Shown: positions 9,005-17,862 of the stretch, piece after piece | Layout: every line of letters starts with the position of its first letter | Position numbering within the stretch: the first letter of the stretch is position 1 | From: Salsipaludibacter sp963735045 | GTDB lineage: Bacteria > Actinomycetota > Nitriliruptoria > Nitriliruptorales > Nitriliruptoraceae | Reading direction: 5' to 3' | DNA length: 64,000 bases | NCBI GenBank assembly: GCA_963735045.1 | Contig: CAVTIZ010000001.1 | Coordinates: 124,001 to 188,000, forward strand | Position numbers and translations under genes: made by a program | Notes under the pieces: generated by a model | Databases searched by the model: none | Seen by the model: the letters and a program-made list of their open reading frames with translations, nothing else | What the model was told of the DNA's origin: nothing

Positions 9005-10188
9005 CGGATCGACTCCTCCTCGCGGAACCGCTTGATGTTGAGGTACATGATCGGGATGACACTCAGGAACATGAACACCGCGATCGCCGCCCCACGCCCG
9101 AACTGGCGGTTGACGAAGGACTCCCGGATCATGCGTTCGGCGATGACCTCGGTGCCGTCCTGGCCACCCGTCATCACCCACACGATGTCGAACACCTTCA
9201 ACACCCCGATCACCATCGTGGTGAACACCACCACGATCGAGGACATGATCGAGGGCACGATCACCCGCCAGAACACCTGGATCTCGGTCGCGCCGTCGAT
9301 GCGGGCCGCCTCCAGGATGTCCTCGGGCACGCCCTTGATCGCCGCGGACAGGATCACCATCGCGAACCCGGTCTGCAACCAGATCATCACGATCATCAGG
9401 AACAGGTTGTTCCACGGCACCAACCCCAGCCAGTCCACGGGGTTGGCCCCCACCCCGACCATGATGGCGTTGAGGATCCCGATCTGCTCCTGGCCGAAGT
9501 CCAGCGGCCGGAACGAGTACACGAACCGCCACACGATCCCGGCACCGACGAACGAGATCGCCATCGGCAGGAAGATCAGGGACTTCGACAGCGACTCGAA
9601 CCGCCTGAGCTTGTCGGCCAGGACCGCGAAGCCCAGGCCGATCGACACGCACACCGCCGGCACCACGAACACCCACAGCAACGTGTTGCGCAACGACCGC
9701 AACATCGCCTCGTTGGTGAACACGTACTCGTAGTTGCCCCATCCGATGTAGTTGTCGGCGAAGGCGTCCATGAACGACACCCGGATCGTGTCGATCGCGG
9801 GGTACATCAGGAAGATCGCCACGATGACCATGGCCGGGCCGGCCCACGCATACGGCTGGACGCGCTCACCGATCCGCGTCGGCAGCCGCTTGATCGCCAT
9901 GTCGACGGCCGTGTAGAGCGCGAATGCACCCACCACGCCGATCAGGATCGCGGCGACGCCGACGACCCACCGTGGCAGGTCCTCGGACAACACGTCGAAG
10001 GCCGTCTGCAGGGTCCAGTACAGCAACCCCGGAACCGCGATCGCCGACACGATCGCCAGCACGACCACGGCGAAGGACCCACCCGCTCCCAGGCGGTCCT
10101 CCACCACCACCGTGTCGTCTTCGTTCATGTGTGACTGGACCGAATCCTCCGGATCCGGCGCCGTGTCACGCGTCTGTGTGTCCGACAT
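9001..10188 (-). CDS. Sugar ABC transporter permease (MalF/UgpA-like)
   Basis: 395 residues from the ATG at 10188, preceded by GGAGGG six bases upstream, which favours it over the TTG two codons earlier. About eight membrane segments are predicted, with two extra N-terminal ones (about residues 40-60 and 85-105) as in long MalF-type proteins. The coupling EAA loop is EAARIDGATEIQVFWRVIVP, which contacts the ATPase. It lies between the binding-protein gene upstream and the second permease downstream, with which it overlaps by 4 nt, so the two are surely co-translated. The family imports di- and oligosaccharides; the neighbours point to sucrose or related alpha-glucosides. Confidence 0.92.
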   Translation of the reverse strand: MSDTQTRDTAPDPEDSVQSHMNEDDTVVVEDRLGAGGSFAVVVLAIVSAIAVPGLLYWTLQTAFDVLSEDLPRWVVGVAAILIGVVGAFALYTAVDMAIKRLPTRIGERVQPYAWAGPAMVIVAIFLMYPAIDTIRVSFMDAFADNYIGWGNYEYVFTNEAMLRSLRNTLLWVFVVPAVCVSIGLGFAVLADKLRRFESLSKSLIFLPMAISFVGAGIVWRFVYSFRPLDFGQEQIGILNAIMVGVGANPVDWLGLVPWNNLFLMIVMIWLQTGFAMVILSAAIKGVPEDILEAARIDGATEIQVFWRVIVPSIMSSIVVVFTTMVIGVLKVFDIVWVMTGGQDGTEVIAERMIRESFVNRQFGRGAAIAVFMFLSVIPIMYLNIKRFREEESIR

Positions 10189-10257
10189 CTTCAACCCTCC
10201 TGCAACAGGTCCCGGGTCGGGCCATCCGTGGCGATGGCCCGACCCCCGACGACGTGG

Positions 10258-11661
10258 TCAGCTCGACGGCCAGGCGGCATCGATGTCCGGCATGACCTGG
10301 TCGAGGTTGTCCGGTCCGTTGTCGGTGTAGGCGTTCATCCCGGTCCAGAAGGACCCGGAACCGACCGCGGGCGGCATCAGGTCGGACCCGTCGAAGCGGG
10401 CCGTCCCGTCGTTGAGCGCCGTCAGCAGCGCGTCGGCGGCCTGCTTGATGATGGGGTTGTCGTAGCAGTCCGCGCTCGTGTTCTTGTTGGCCGAGATCAG
10501 GGCGATCCCGTCGATCGAACCGAACTCGCACTGCGTCTCGGCCGTGGTGTAGATGTCGAGGAAGTCGCGGATCTCCGGGCGGTTGTTGAACACCGCGATG
10601 ACGCCACCGGCCATCAGCGAGCCGTCGTTGCCGTCGATGGTGGGGAACTTGAAGAAGTTGTAGTCCGTCTCGGCCTCGACGCCCTCCGGGAAGAAGTTCG
10701 TGATGAAGGTCGCCTGGCGGTGCATGGCGCACTTCGGCGGGTCGTCGAACATCGGGTCGGGGGCGTCGCGGAAGTCGATCGAGGAGATGTTCTCGTGACC
10801 GCCGAGCACGTAGCCCTCGGTGAAGATGATGTCACCGAAGCGCGAGGCGGCCGACTTGATCTCCTCGGAGTCGAAGTCGAGCTCGTGGTCGACCCACTGG
10901 TCGTAGACGTCGGTGCCCTGCTCGCGCAGGACGATGTCCTCCATCCAGTCCGTGGCCGGCCACCCCGTGGCGGCGTCGGACCCGGTGCCGATGCACCACG
11001 GTGCGATGCCCGCCTCGACGAACTGGTCCGACAGCGCGATCAGGTCCTCCCAGGTCTCGGCCTGGGGCTCGGCGCCGATCTGCTCGAAGGCCGCGGTGCT
11101 GTACCAGATGGCGCTCTTGAAGTTGATCGTGTCCGGCACGCCGTAGTGCTTGCCCTCGTACTCGCCCAGCGACATCAGGTACTCGCCGTAGCGTTCCTCG
11201 AGATCGGCGATGTCGAACCCGAGGTCCTCCAGCGCGATGGCGTTGCCCTGCTGGGCCTGCTCGATGACCGCACCCGGCTGCGGGAACAGGGCGAGGTCCG
11301 GCGGTGTGCCGCCCTCGACCTGGATCACGATCTCCTGCTCGAAGGAGTCCGAGCCCGAGTAGGTGGCCGTGTAGTCGGCCTCGGAGTTGACGTACTCGTC
11401 GATGACCTGCTGGATGGCGTCGGCCTCGATGCCGCTGGCCGCCCCCGACAGGCTCACCTGCCCGGTGTTCTCCTCCTGGTCGGCCGAGGCGCCGCCGCCA
11501 CCGCCGCCCCCTCCGCCTTCGGTGCCGCCTTCGGACGAGGATCCGCTGTCACCGCCGCCGCCCCCCGACGACACCGCATCCCCCTCGTTGACGGTCACAC
11601 TGCAGCCAGCCAGCACCAGTGCTGCTGCCGCTGCGGCCGCGATCCGGGACCTGAACTTCAT
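10258..11661 (-). CDS. Sugar ABC transporter substrate-binding lipoprotein
   Basis: 467 residues. The signal peptide ends in a lipobox LAGC with Cys20 as the lipidated residue, so the protein is anchored outside the membrane. A glycine/serine/glutamate-rich flexible linker spans about residues 30-65 (runs of Gly from GGC/GGT codons). After it comes a family 1 extracellular binding fold (for example GGTPPDLALFPQPG, NFKSAIWYS, GTGSDAATGWPATDW), close to AglE/ThuE-like alpha-glucoside binders. A strong AGGAGG site precedes the ATG. A TACCCT hexamer at 11733-11738 (minus strand) could be its -10 box. It is the first gene of the permease operon and is separated by a terminator from the ATPase gene upstream. 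Confidence 0.92.
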   Translation of the reverse strand: MKFRSRIAAAAAAALVLAGCSVTVNEGDAVSSGGGGGDSGSSSEGGTEGGGGGGGGGASADQEENTGQVSLSGAASGIEADAIQQVIDEYVNSEADYTATYSGSDSFEQEIVIQVEGGTPPDLALFPQPGAVIEQAQQGNAIALEDLGFDIADLEERYGEYLMSLGEYEGKHYGVPDTINFKSAIWYSTAAFEQIGAEPQAETWEDLIALSDQFVEAGIAPWCIGTGSDAATGWPATDWMEDIVLREQGTDVYDQWVDHELDFDSEEIKSAASRFGDIIFTEGYVLGGHENISSIDFRDAPDPMFDDPPKCAMHRQATFITNFFPEGVEAETDYNFFKFPTIDGNDGSLMAGGVIAVFNNRPEIRDFLDIYTTAETQCEFGSIDGIALISANKNTSADCYDNPIIKQAADALLTALNDGTARFDGSDLMPPAVGSGSFWTGMNAYTDNGPDNLDQVMPDIDAAWPSS

Positions 11662-11798
11662 GTTCGTCCTCCTGCACAGGGCAAGGGCGACGCGAGCCGA
11701 TCTCGCGTGGCGCCCTCACCAATCCTCAACCGAGGGTAGGCGGACGGTGTACGAAAGTGGGCACTTCCCCAAAACTGGTGCGAAGGCTCCAAAGGAAC

Positions 11799-11824
11799 GA
11801 GCCCGCCCCGGTCCGGGCGGGCTC
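11799..11824 (-). terminator. Hairpin terminator after the ABC ATPase gene
   Basis: GAGCCCGCCC (11799-11808) pairs perfectly with GGGCGGGCTC (11815-11824) around a 6-nt loop. On the minus strand the stem is followed by GTTCCTTT, a modest U-rich tract. The position, about 95 bases past the ATPase stop and upstream of the binding-protein promoter region, fits a terminator separating two transcription units. Confidence 0.7.
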
Positions 11825-11917
11825 GTCGTGCCGCGTCGTGCTCGAGCACGTCTCGCACCGCCGCCGCTGGACGCCGCCGCTGGATGGCGGTCGGGCGTCC
11901 CGGCGACGACGACTGGC

Positions 11918-13111
11918 TCAGGTCAGCACGAGTCCCGACTCGTCGTCGAAGAAGTGCATGCGGTCGGCGCGGAACCCGATCGACATCGTCGATCCGACCT
12001 TGGGCGGCGCACCGGGTTCGAACCGCGCGACGAAGGTCTGGCCCCCGGACTTGGCCTGACGCTCCAGTTCGGCGAACGCGTCGTCGTCGTCCAGGGCGGC
12101 CCGCATCTGCTCGTTGATGACCGGGGGAACCTCGGTCTTGAGGTGCACCAGCATCTCGGCACCGAGCATCTCGACCAGTTCCACCTCGAGGTCGTCCATG
12201 CGATCGTGGTCGCCCTCGGCCGCACGCTCGAAGTGCTCGGGACGCATGCCCACGGCCACGGTGGTCCCGACCTTGTCGGCCACGCCGGGGTACTTGTCCA
12301 GCGCCGCCTGCGGAACCTTCATCCGGTTCTCGCCGAGCTTGACGGCGATGCCGCCGTCGTCGGCGGACTCCACCTCCGCCAGCCCGAGGTTCATGGCCGG
12401 GGAACCGATGAACCCGGCCACGAACAGGTTGTCGGGGTTCTCGTAGAGCCGTTGTGGCGAGTCGACCTGCTGGAGCTTGCCCTTCTCGAGGACACAGACC
12501 CGGTCCCCCATGGTCATCGCCTCGACCTGGTCGTGGGTGACGTACAGGGTGGTGACGCCCAGGCGGTTCTGCAGTGCCGCGATCTCGGCCCGCATCTGGA
12601 CCCGCAGCTTGGCATCGAGGTTGGACAGTGGCTCGTCCATCAGGAAGGCCTTGGGCTGGCGCACGATCGCGCGGCCCATGGCGACGCGCTGGCGCTGCCC
12701 ACCGGACAGGGCCTTGGGCTTGCGGTGCAGCAGTTCCTCCAGGCCCAGGATCTCCGCGGCCTCGTTGACGCGCTTCTCGATGTCGTCCTTGGGCGTCTTG
12801 GACAACTTCAGCGAGAAGCCCATGTTCTCGCCCACCGTCATGTGGGGGTACAGGGCGTAGGACTGGAACACCATCGCGATGTCCCGCTCCTTGGGCGTCA
12901 TGTCGTTGACGACCTTGTCCCCGATGCGCAACTCGCCGCTGGTGATCTCCTCCAGGCCGGCCACCATGCGCAGGGCGGTCGACTTCCCGCACCCGGACGG
13001 CCCGACCAGGATGACGAACTCGCCGTCCTCGATCTCCATGCTCAGGTCGGTGATGGCGTGATAGCCGTCCGAGTAGTACTTGTTCAGGTCCGTCATGTCG
13101 ACTCTGGCCAT
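11918..13111 (-). CDS. Sugar ABC transporter ATPase (UgpC/MsmK family)
   Basis: 397 residues from the ATG at 13111, preceded by GAGGAG; an earlier in-frame start at 13183 would run through the operator. Walker A is GPSGCGKST at residues 37-45, the signature is LSGGQRQRVAMGRA, Walker B is FLMDEPLSNLD, and a TOBE-type regulatory domain fills the C-terminal third (VGMRPEHF). These shared ATPases power MalFG-type permeases. The gene sits next to a LacI repressor with two operator-like palindromes in its leader, so it is likely repressed without sugar. It is transcribed ahead of, but separately from, the binding-protein/permease unit. It may serve other importers too. Confidence 0.93.
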   Translation of the reverse strand: MARVDMTDLNKYYSDGYHAITDLSMEIEDGEFVILVGPSGCGKSTALRMVAGLEEITSGELRIGDKVVNDMTPKERDIAMVFQSYALYPHMTVGENMGFSLKLSKTPKDDIEKRVNEAAEILGLEELLHRKPKALSGGQRQRVAMGRAIVRQPKAFLMDEPLSNLDAKLRVQMRAEIAALQNRLGVTTLYVTHDQVEAMTMGDRVCVLEKGKLQQVDSPQRLYENPDNLFVAGFIGSPAMNLGLAEVESADDGGIAVKLGENRMKVPQAALDKYPGVADKVGTTVAVGMRPEHFERAAEGDHDRMDDLEVELVEMLGAEMLVHLKTEVPPVINEQMRAALDDDDAFAELERQAKSGGQTFVARFEPGAPPKVGSTMSIGFRADRMHFFDDESGLVLT

Positions 13112-13168
13112 GGGCCGAGCTCCTCGCGTTGTGGGCACACGACGATGATGGTCACTGGGCGCCCATAC

Positions 13169-13196
13169 TGCAAGGGCTTCCATGCAAGCGCTTGCA
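13169..13196. promoter_or_regulatory. Tandem LacI-family operators upstream of the ABC ATPase gene
   Basis: A perfect 14-bp palindrome TGCAAGCGCTTGCA occupies 13183-13196, matching the classic LacI/GalR operator with a central CG. Directly abutting it at 13169-13182 is TGCAAGGGCTTCCA, identical at 12 of 14 positions. The pair lies between the lacI-type stop and the ATPase start codon, 58-85 bases upstream of the latter. The neighbouring LacI regulator is the obvious ligand-responsive repressor. Confidence 0.82.
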
Positions 13197-13199
13197 GTC

Positions 13200-14210
13200 C
13201 TAGCGGGGTGGCGGTGCCGTCGACCCCCGCTGGACCAGCGACGTGCGCACGACCTCGTGACGCGGTGGAACGTCCGCCACCGCCGGGTCCTCGATCCGGT
13301 CCAGGACCCAACGGCAGGCCGTGCGCGCCAGCCGGGACACGTCGCGGGCCACGGTGGTCAGGCCGACGAACTGGGCCACCGGCTGGTCGTCGACGCCCAC
13401 CAGCGACAGGTCTCGGGGCAGGACCAGGCCACGCAGCCGGGCGACCTCCATCGCCCCCAGCGCCATCTCGTCGGACGCCACGATGACGGCGGTCGGCGGA
13501 TCCGGGTCGTCCAGCAGCAGCGACAGGGCGGCAGCACCACCCGTGGACGACAGTTGCGACTCGACCAGGCGGTGGTCGGGATGGTCCAGGCCCAGCTCGT
13601 CGAGGGTCTCCACGAAGCCCGCCCGGCGGGCCTCCGGGGCGACGAGGTGGTCGTCGGCGGCGGCGGTGCCGACGAAGGCGATGTCGCGGTGGCCCAGGTC
13701 CACGAGGTGGCGGGTCGCGGCCGCGATGCCGCCGTACTCGTCCGCCACGACCGTGTCGAAGCCGGCGAGGTCGAGCCCGATGGCGGCCAACGGCCGGCCC
13801 TCCCCCAGTCGCGCCACCTCCGCGTCGTCGAGGGCGACCTCGGCCACGACCAACCCGTCGACCCGGCGCCGGAACGGGTGCCGGCTCAGGACGTACTCGC
13901 GTACCGCCGGGGTCGACACGGTCACGGGCAGGACGTCGTAGCCGGCCTCGATCGCCTCGTCCTGCACCTGTTCCAGCATCCGCGCGTGTGACCATCGACC
14001 CACGCCAGGCACGACCAGGCCGAGCGTGTTCGTGCGACCCGCCGCCAACGCACTGGCCGCGGGATCGGCCACGTAGTCCAGCAGGTCGGCGGCCCGGCGG
14101 ACCTTCTCGCGGGTGGCCGGCGCCACGTTCGGGAGGCCACGCAGGGCACGTGACACCGTCGCCGTGGAGACCCCTGCCAGGCTCGCCACGTCGTCGATGG
14201 TCACGGGCAC
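13200..14210 (-). CDS. LacI-family transcriptional repressor
   Basis: 336 residues from the GTG at 14210, which follows GGGGAGGTG and places the helix-turn-helix at the very N-terminus as in all LacI proteins (VTIDDVASLAGVSTATVSRA). The hinge helix region NTLGLVVPG follows, then a periplasmic-binding-protein-like effector domain (SDEMALGAMEVARLRGL, VGVDDQPVAQ). It lies between the ABC ATPase gene and the divergent alpha-glucosidase gene. Tandem palindromes at 13169-13196 are its likely binding sites. The effector is probably sucrose, another alpha-glucoside or a derived sugar; that is inferred from neighbours. Confidence 0.92.
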   Translation of the reverse strand: MPVTIDDVASLAGVSTATVSRALRGLPNVAPATREKVRRAADLLDYVADPAASALAAGRTNTLGLVVPGVGRWSHARMLEQVQDEAIEAGYDVLPVTVSTPAVREYVLSRHPFRRRVDGLVVAEVALDDAEVARLGEGRPLAAIGLDLAGFDTVVADEYGGIAAATRHLVDLGHRDIAFVGTAAADDHLVAPEARRAGFVETLDELGLDHPDHRLVESQLSSTGGAAALSLLLDDPDPPTAVIVASDEMALGAMEVARLRGLVLPRDLSLVGVDDQPVAQFVGLTTVARDVSRLARTACRWVLDRIEDPAVADVPPRHEVVRTSLVQRGSTAPPPR

Positions 14211-14376
14211 CAGGCACCTCCCCAAGGTCGGCCGGCAACGTTCGGACCCTCCCCGGGCAGGATGCCAGACCCACGGCCCGCCCACGACCGCGTCGGCGTC
14301 CCGGACCGCGCCGGCGAGTCGTCCCGGTGGCCGGCCGGACCCCCCGGGGAACCCTCGAAGGCCGCCGTCTCGTCGC

Positions 14377-14382
14377 TACCGT
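14377..14382 (+). promoter_or_regulatory. Possible -10 element (TACCGT) of alpha-glucosidase operon
   Basis: TACCGT, of the actinobacterial TAnnnT type, lies 30 bases before the proposed GTG start at 14412. No LacI-type palindrome is visible in this intergenic stretch (14211-14411), so direct repression of this promoter by the neighbour is not evident. Confidence 0.3.
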
Positions 14383-14411
14383 GGGTGGTTCGCCTGCCCG
14401 AGGGACCCCCC

Positions 14412-16037
14412 GTGTCCAGTTCGTCGACCGCCCCCACGGCGGCCACCCCGCCCACCGACACCGACCCGCCCGCGCCGTGGTACCGCAACGCCGTGGGCTA
14501 CCAGGTCTACGTGCGCTCCTTCGCCGACACCACCGGCAACGGCATCGGGGACGTCGTCGGCGTCCTGGAGCACGTGGACCACATCGCGTCGCTCGGCGTG
14601 GACTTCGTGTGGCTCAACCCGGTCTACCCGTCCCCGGGACTCGACCACGGCTACGACGTGGCCGACTACACCACGATCGCCGACGACATGGGTGGGATGC
14701 CGGCCTTCGAGGCCCTCCGGGATGCCCTCCACGACCGTGGCATCCGACTCCTGATGGACATCGTCCCCGGCCACACCTCCCACGAGCACGCCTGGTTCCG
14801 CGACGCCCTGACCGGTCGCGACGCCGAGCACCGCGACTACTACGTGTGGCGTGACCCGGCACCCGACGGGGGCCCGCCGACCAACTGGGAGTCGGTGTTC
14901 GGCGGTTCGGTGTGGGAGTTCCACGAGCCGACCGGTCAGTACTACATGCACCGCTTCCTGCCCGAACAGCCCGACCTGAACTGGCGCAACCCGGCGGTGC
15001 GTGCGGCCATGGAGGACGTCCTGGAACAGTGGTTCGAACGGGGGGTGGACGGGTTCCGCGTCGACGTGGCGCAGGGGATGCTGATGGATCCCGAGTGGGC
15101 CGACGCCCCACCGGTGACCCCGGACATGACCGTCGACGAGGCCAACGACGCCCGTTTCGGGGGATTCATGGGCCGTCCCGACACGCCGGAGCTGTACCGC
15201 CCCTGGCGCACCCTGGCCGACCGCCACGACGCGCTGCTGCTGGGCGAGGTCTACCTGTCGGACCAGGCCCGGGTGGCCACCTACATCGAGGACGGCCTGC
15301 TGCACCGGGCCTTCTTCCTGCCGCTGCAGCACACCGACTGGGATCGGGACCAGGTCGCGGCGATGGTGGTGCCGGGCGTCGCGTACGGACACGGCCAGTT
15401 CGCCTGGCCGCAGTCGTCCCACGACGACCCCCGTGCCGGGTCGCGATTCGGTGGCGGCGAGGTCGGTGCCCGACGGGCGATGGCCTTCTTCCACCTGATC
15501 GGCTGCCTTCCGGGCACTCCCGTGATGCTGGCCGGCGACGAACTCGCCCTGGAGGACGGGCGGGTCGAACGCGGGGAGGCCGAGGACCCCATCACGACCC
15601 GCAACGACGACCGCCAGGACGGTCGCGACGGCTCGCGCACCCCGATGACCTGGGACCCCGACGCCCCCAACTTCGGCTTCACCACCGCGACGCCGTGGCT
15701 GCCGGTGGGGACCAATCGCACCGGCGCCGACACCGTCGCCGGCCAGGAGGACGACCCCGAGTCGCCACTGCACCGGATGCGGCGGTTCCTCGCGGCCCGA
15801 CGTGACCTCGACGACATGCTGGCCACCGACGACGTCACGTGGCTTGAGCCGGGCGACGACGTGCTGGCCTTCCGCCGTGGCGACGTGGTCGTGGCCTGCA
15901 ACTTCGGTGTGGCCACGACCATGGAGTTGCCGGCCGAGGCCACGCTGGTCGTGGCCAGCAGCGACGACGCCGCGGTGGCCGCGGCGCGCCTGGACCTCGG
16001 CGCCGACACCACGGCGCTGGTCCGGATGGCGGACTGA
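14412..16037 (+). CDS. GH13 alpha-glucosidase (oligo-1,6-glucosidase-like)
   Basis: 541 residues from the GTG at 14412; the longer frame upstream overlaps the lacI leader and is unlike the family. It is a (beta/alpha)8 glycoside hydrolase of family 13: nucleophile Asp218 in GFRVDVAQ, general acid Glu279 in LLGEVYL, and the transition-state Asp338 in SSHDDPR (the usual NHD). The N-terminus YQVYVRSFADTTGNGIGD and WLNPVYPSP are standard. It splits terminal alpha-glucosides such as maltose, isomaltose or sucrose to glucose. The 4-nt-spaced coupling to a fructokinase gene argues for sucrose. No signal peptide, so hydrolysis follows import. Confidence 0.92.
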   Translation: MSSSSTAPTAATPPTDTDPPAPWYRNAVGYQVYVRSFADTTGNGIGDVVGVLEHVDHIASLGVDFVWLNPVYPSPGLDHGYDVADYTTIADDMGGMPAFEALRDALHDRGIRLLMDIVPGHTSHEHAWFRDALTGRDAEHRDYYVWRDPAPDGGPPTNWESVFGGSVWEFHEPTGQYYMHRFLPEQPDLNWRNPAVRAAMEDVLEQWFERGVDGFRVDVAQGMLMDPEWADAPPVTPDMTVDEANDARFGGFMGRPDTPELYRPWRTLADRHDALLLGEVYLSDQARVATYIEDGLLHRAFFLPLQHTDWDRDQVAAMVVPGVAYGHGQFAWPQSSHDDPRAGSRFGGGEVGARRAMAFFHLIGCLPGTPVMLAGDELALEDGRVERGEAEDPITTRNDDRQDGRDGSRTPMTWDPDAPNFGFTTATPWLPVGTNRTGADTVAGQEDDPESPLHRMRRFLAARRDLDDMLATDDVTWLEPGDDVLAFRRGDVVVACNFGVATTMELPAEATLVVASSDDAAVAAARLDLGADTTALVRMAD

Positions 16038-17041
16038 TGCCAGACGTCGACGGCGGTGATGACGGCGGTCCGGGCGGCGACGCGACCGCGACCGGACGAC
16101 ACGCCGGGGTGGCCGTGTTCGGCGAGGCCCTGGTCGACCTGCTCGCGCATGGGGAGCGAAGCTTCACGGCCACGCCGGGTGGCTCACCGGCCAACATCGC
16201 CGTGGCGCTCGCCCGCCTGGGACACCCCGTCCGGTTCCTCGGAGGGCTGTCCACCGACCGTTGGGGCGACCTGCTCGACGACCACCTTCGCGGCGCCGGC
16301 GTCGACACCGGGTCCGCACCGCGGTCACCGCGTCCGACCGCGATCGCCCTGGTCGACCTCGGTCCCGACGGCGGGGCGATCTACCGCTTCCTGTGGGACG
16401 ACACGGCGGACCGGGCGGTCACGCTCGGCGACCTCCCCGACGACCTCGGCGACGACGTCGGCTGGCTGCACGTCGGCTCGGTGGCCGCGGCCCTGCCCGA
16501 CACCGGCGCGCTCACGACCCACCTGGTCACCCGCGAACACGGTCGACGCCTGGTGTCGTGCGACCCCAACGTGCGAACCATGGTCCACGGCGACGGCGAC
16601 GGGCCCCGTGCCCGGTTGCGTGGCCTGACCGAGCAGGCCGACCTGGTCAAGATCTCCGACGAGGACCTGGCATTCGTCCTGCCCGACCACGACCCCGGCA
16701 CGGCCATCGCCCACTGGCTGGACCACGACGTCGGACTGGTCGCGATCACACGCGGGGGCTCCGGTGCCACCTTGGCCACGGCCGCCGCGACGGTCGACGT
16801 GACGGCCCCGGCCACCACGGTCGTGGACACCGTCGGGGCCGGCGACACGTTCATGGCGGGCCTGCTGGCCGGCCTGCTCGACGCCGGCGTCACCGATCGC
16901 GACGCCCTGGCCAGCCTCGACCGGGACCAGCTCCGGTCCGTCGGGATGCTGGCGGCCCGGGCGGCGGCCGTCACGGTGTCGCGCGAGGGCGCCGACCCGC
17001 CGACCCGACAGGCCCTCGCCGACCGCTTCTCCGCCACCTGA
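16037..17041 (+). CDS. PfkB-family carbohydrate kinase, probable fructokinase
   Basis: 334 residues; the ATG at 16037 shares its A with the stop codon of the alpha-glucosidase (TGATG), so the two are translationally coupled. PfkB signature 1 is GGSPANIAVALARLG near residue 50; signature 2 is DTVGAGDTFMAGL with the catalytic base Asp270. Ribokinase-fold enzymes with GGSPANIA are typical of fructokinases. Together with the alpha-glucosidase this would turn imported sucrose into glucose and fructose 6-phosphate. Other ketose or 2-keto-3-deoxy sugar substrates cannot be excluded. Confidence 0.9.
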   Translation: MPDVDGGDDGGPGGDATATGRHAGVAVFGEALVDLLAHGERSFTATPGGSPANIAVALARLGHPVRFLGGLSTDRWGDLLDDHLRGAGVDTGSAPRSPRPTAIALVDLGPDGGAIYRFLWDDTADRAVTLGDLPDDLGDDVGWLHVGSVAAALPDTGALTTHLVTREHGRRLVSCDPNVRTMVHGDGDGPRARLRGLTEQADLVKISDEDLAFVLPDHDPGTAIAHWLDHDVGLVAITRGGSGATLATAAATVDVTAPATTVVDTVGAGDTFMAGLLAGLLDAGVTDRDALASLDRDQLRSVGMLAARAAAVTVSREGADPPTRQALADRFSAT

Positions 17042-17118
17042 CCCCGGCGTCGGCGACCGCGGCCACTGGCCGGTGACGCCGCTCCACCACGCCCCTTCCT
17101 TCCACGACAGGCACCGCC

Positions 17119-17862
17119 GTGAGCGACCCGATCCGCGTGACCGTCTGGGGCGAGAATCGCCACGAGCAGGTCGACGACCTCGTCGCCGAGCTGTACCCCG
17201 ACGGGATGCACACCACGATCGCCGCCGGCATCGCCGAGCACCTCGGGGACCGGTCCGAGGTGCGCACGGCCACGCTCGACCAGCCCGACCAGGGACTCCC
17301 CGAGCACGTGCTCGCCGACACCGACGTCCTGACCTGGTGGGGCCACGCGGCCCACGACGACGTCGACGACGCGGTGGTCGACCGGGTCGTGGACCACGTC
17401 CTCGCCGGGATGGGGTTGCTGGTGCTGCACTCCGGCCACTACAGCGCGGTGTTCCGTCGGCTGATGGGCACGACCTGCCGGCTGCGGTGGCGAAACGGCG
17501 ACGACCGCGAGCTGGTCTGGACGGTCGACCCCACCCACCCGATCGCCGTCGGCGTGCCCCAGCCGATCGAGATCGAGGCCCAGGAGATGTACGGCGAGTT
17601 CTTCGACATCCCCACCCCCGACGAACTGGTCTTCGTCAGTTCCTTCACCGGTGGCGAGGTGTTCCGCAGCGGGTGCACCTTCCGCCGTGGTCACGGGCGC
17701 ATCTTCTACTTCAGCCCCGGCGACCAGGACTACCCCGTCTACCACCACCCCGACATCCGTCGGGTGCTGGCCAACGGCGTCGCGTGGGCACACCCGGACC
17801 GACCACGACGCATGCCGACCATCCAACGACGCGACGTCGGCGAGTTCGGGGATCCGGCATGA
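17119..17862 (+). CDS. ThuA-domain protein (trehalose-utilisation type)
   Basis: 247 residues from a GTG. The ThuA fold resembles class I glutamine amidotransferases; conserved pieces are VTVWGENRHE at the N-terminus, DVLTWWGHAAH near residue 70, LLVLHSGHYS near 100 and EMYGEFFDIP near 155. ThuA of rhizobia participates in trehalose/sucrose catabolism through 3-keto sugars. The gene overlaps the following Gfo/Idh/MocA oxidoreductase by ATGA and follows the fructokinase by 77 bases, so the whole set is likely a disaccharide pathway. The exact reaction is not known. Confidence 0.87.
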   Translation: MSDPIRVTVWGENRHEQVDDLVAELYPDGMHTTIAAGIAEHLGDRSEVRTATLDQPDQGLPEHVLADTDVLTWWGHAAHDDVDDAVVDRVVDHVLAGMGLLVLHSGHYSAVFRRLMGTTCRLRWRNGDDRELVWTVDPTHPIAVGVPQPIEIEAQEMYGEFFDIPTPDELVFVSSFTGGEVFRSGCTFRRGHGRIFYFSPGDQDYPVYHHPDIRRVLANGVAWAHPDRPRRMPTIQRRDVGEFGDPA

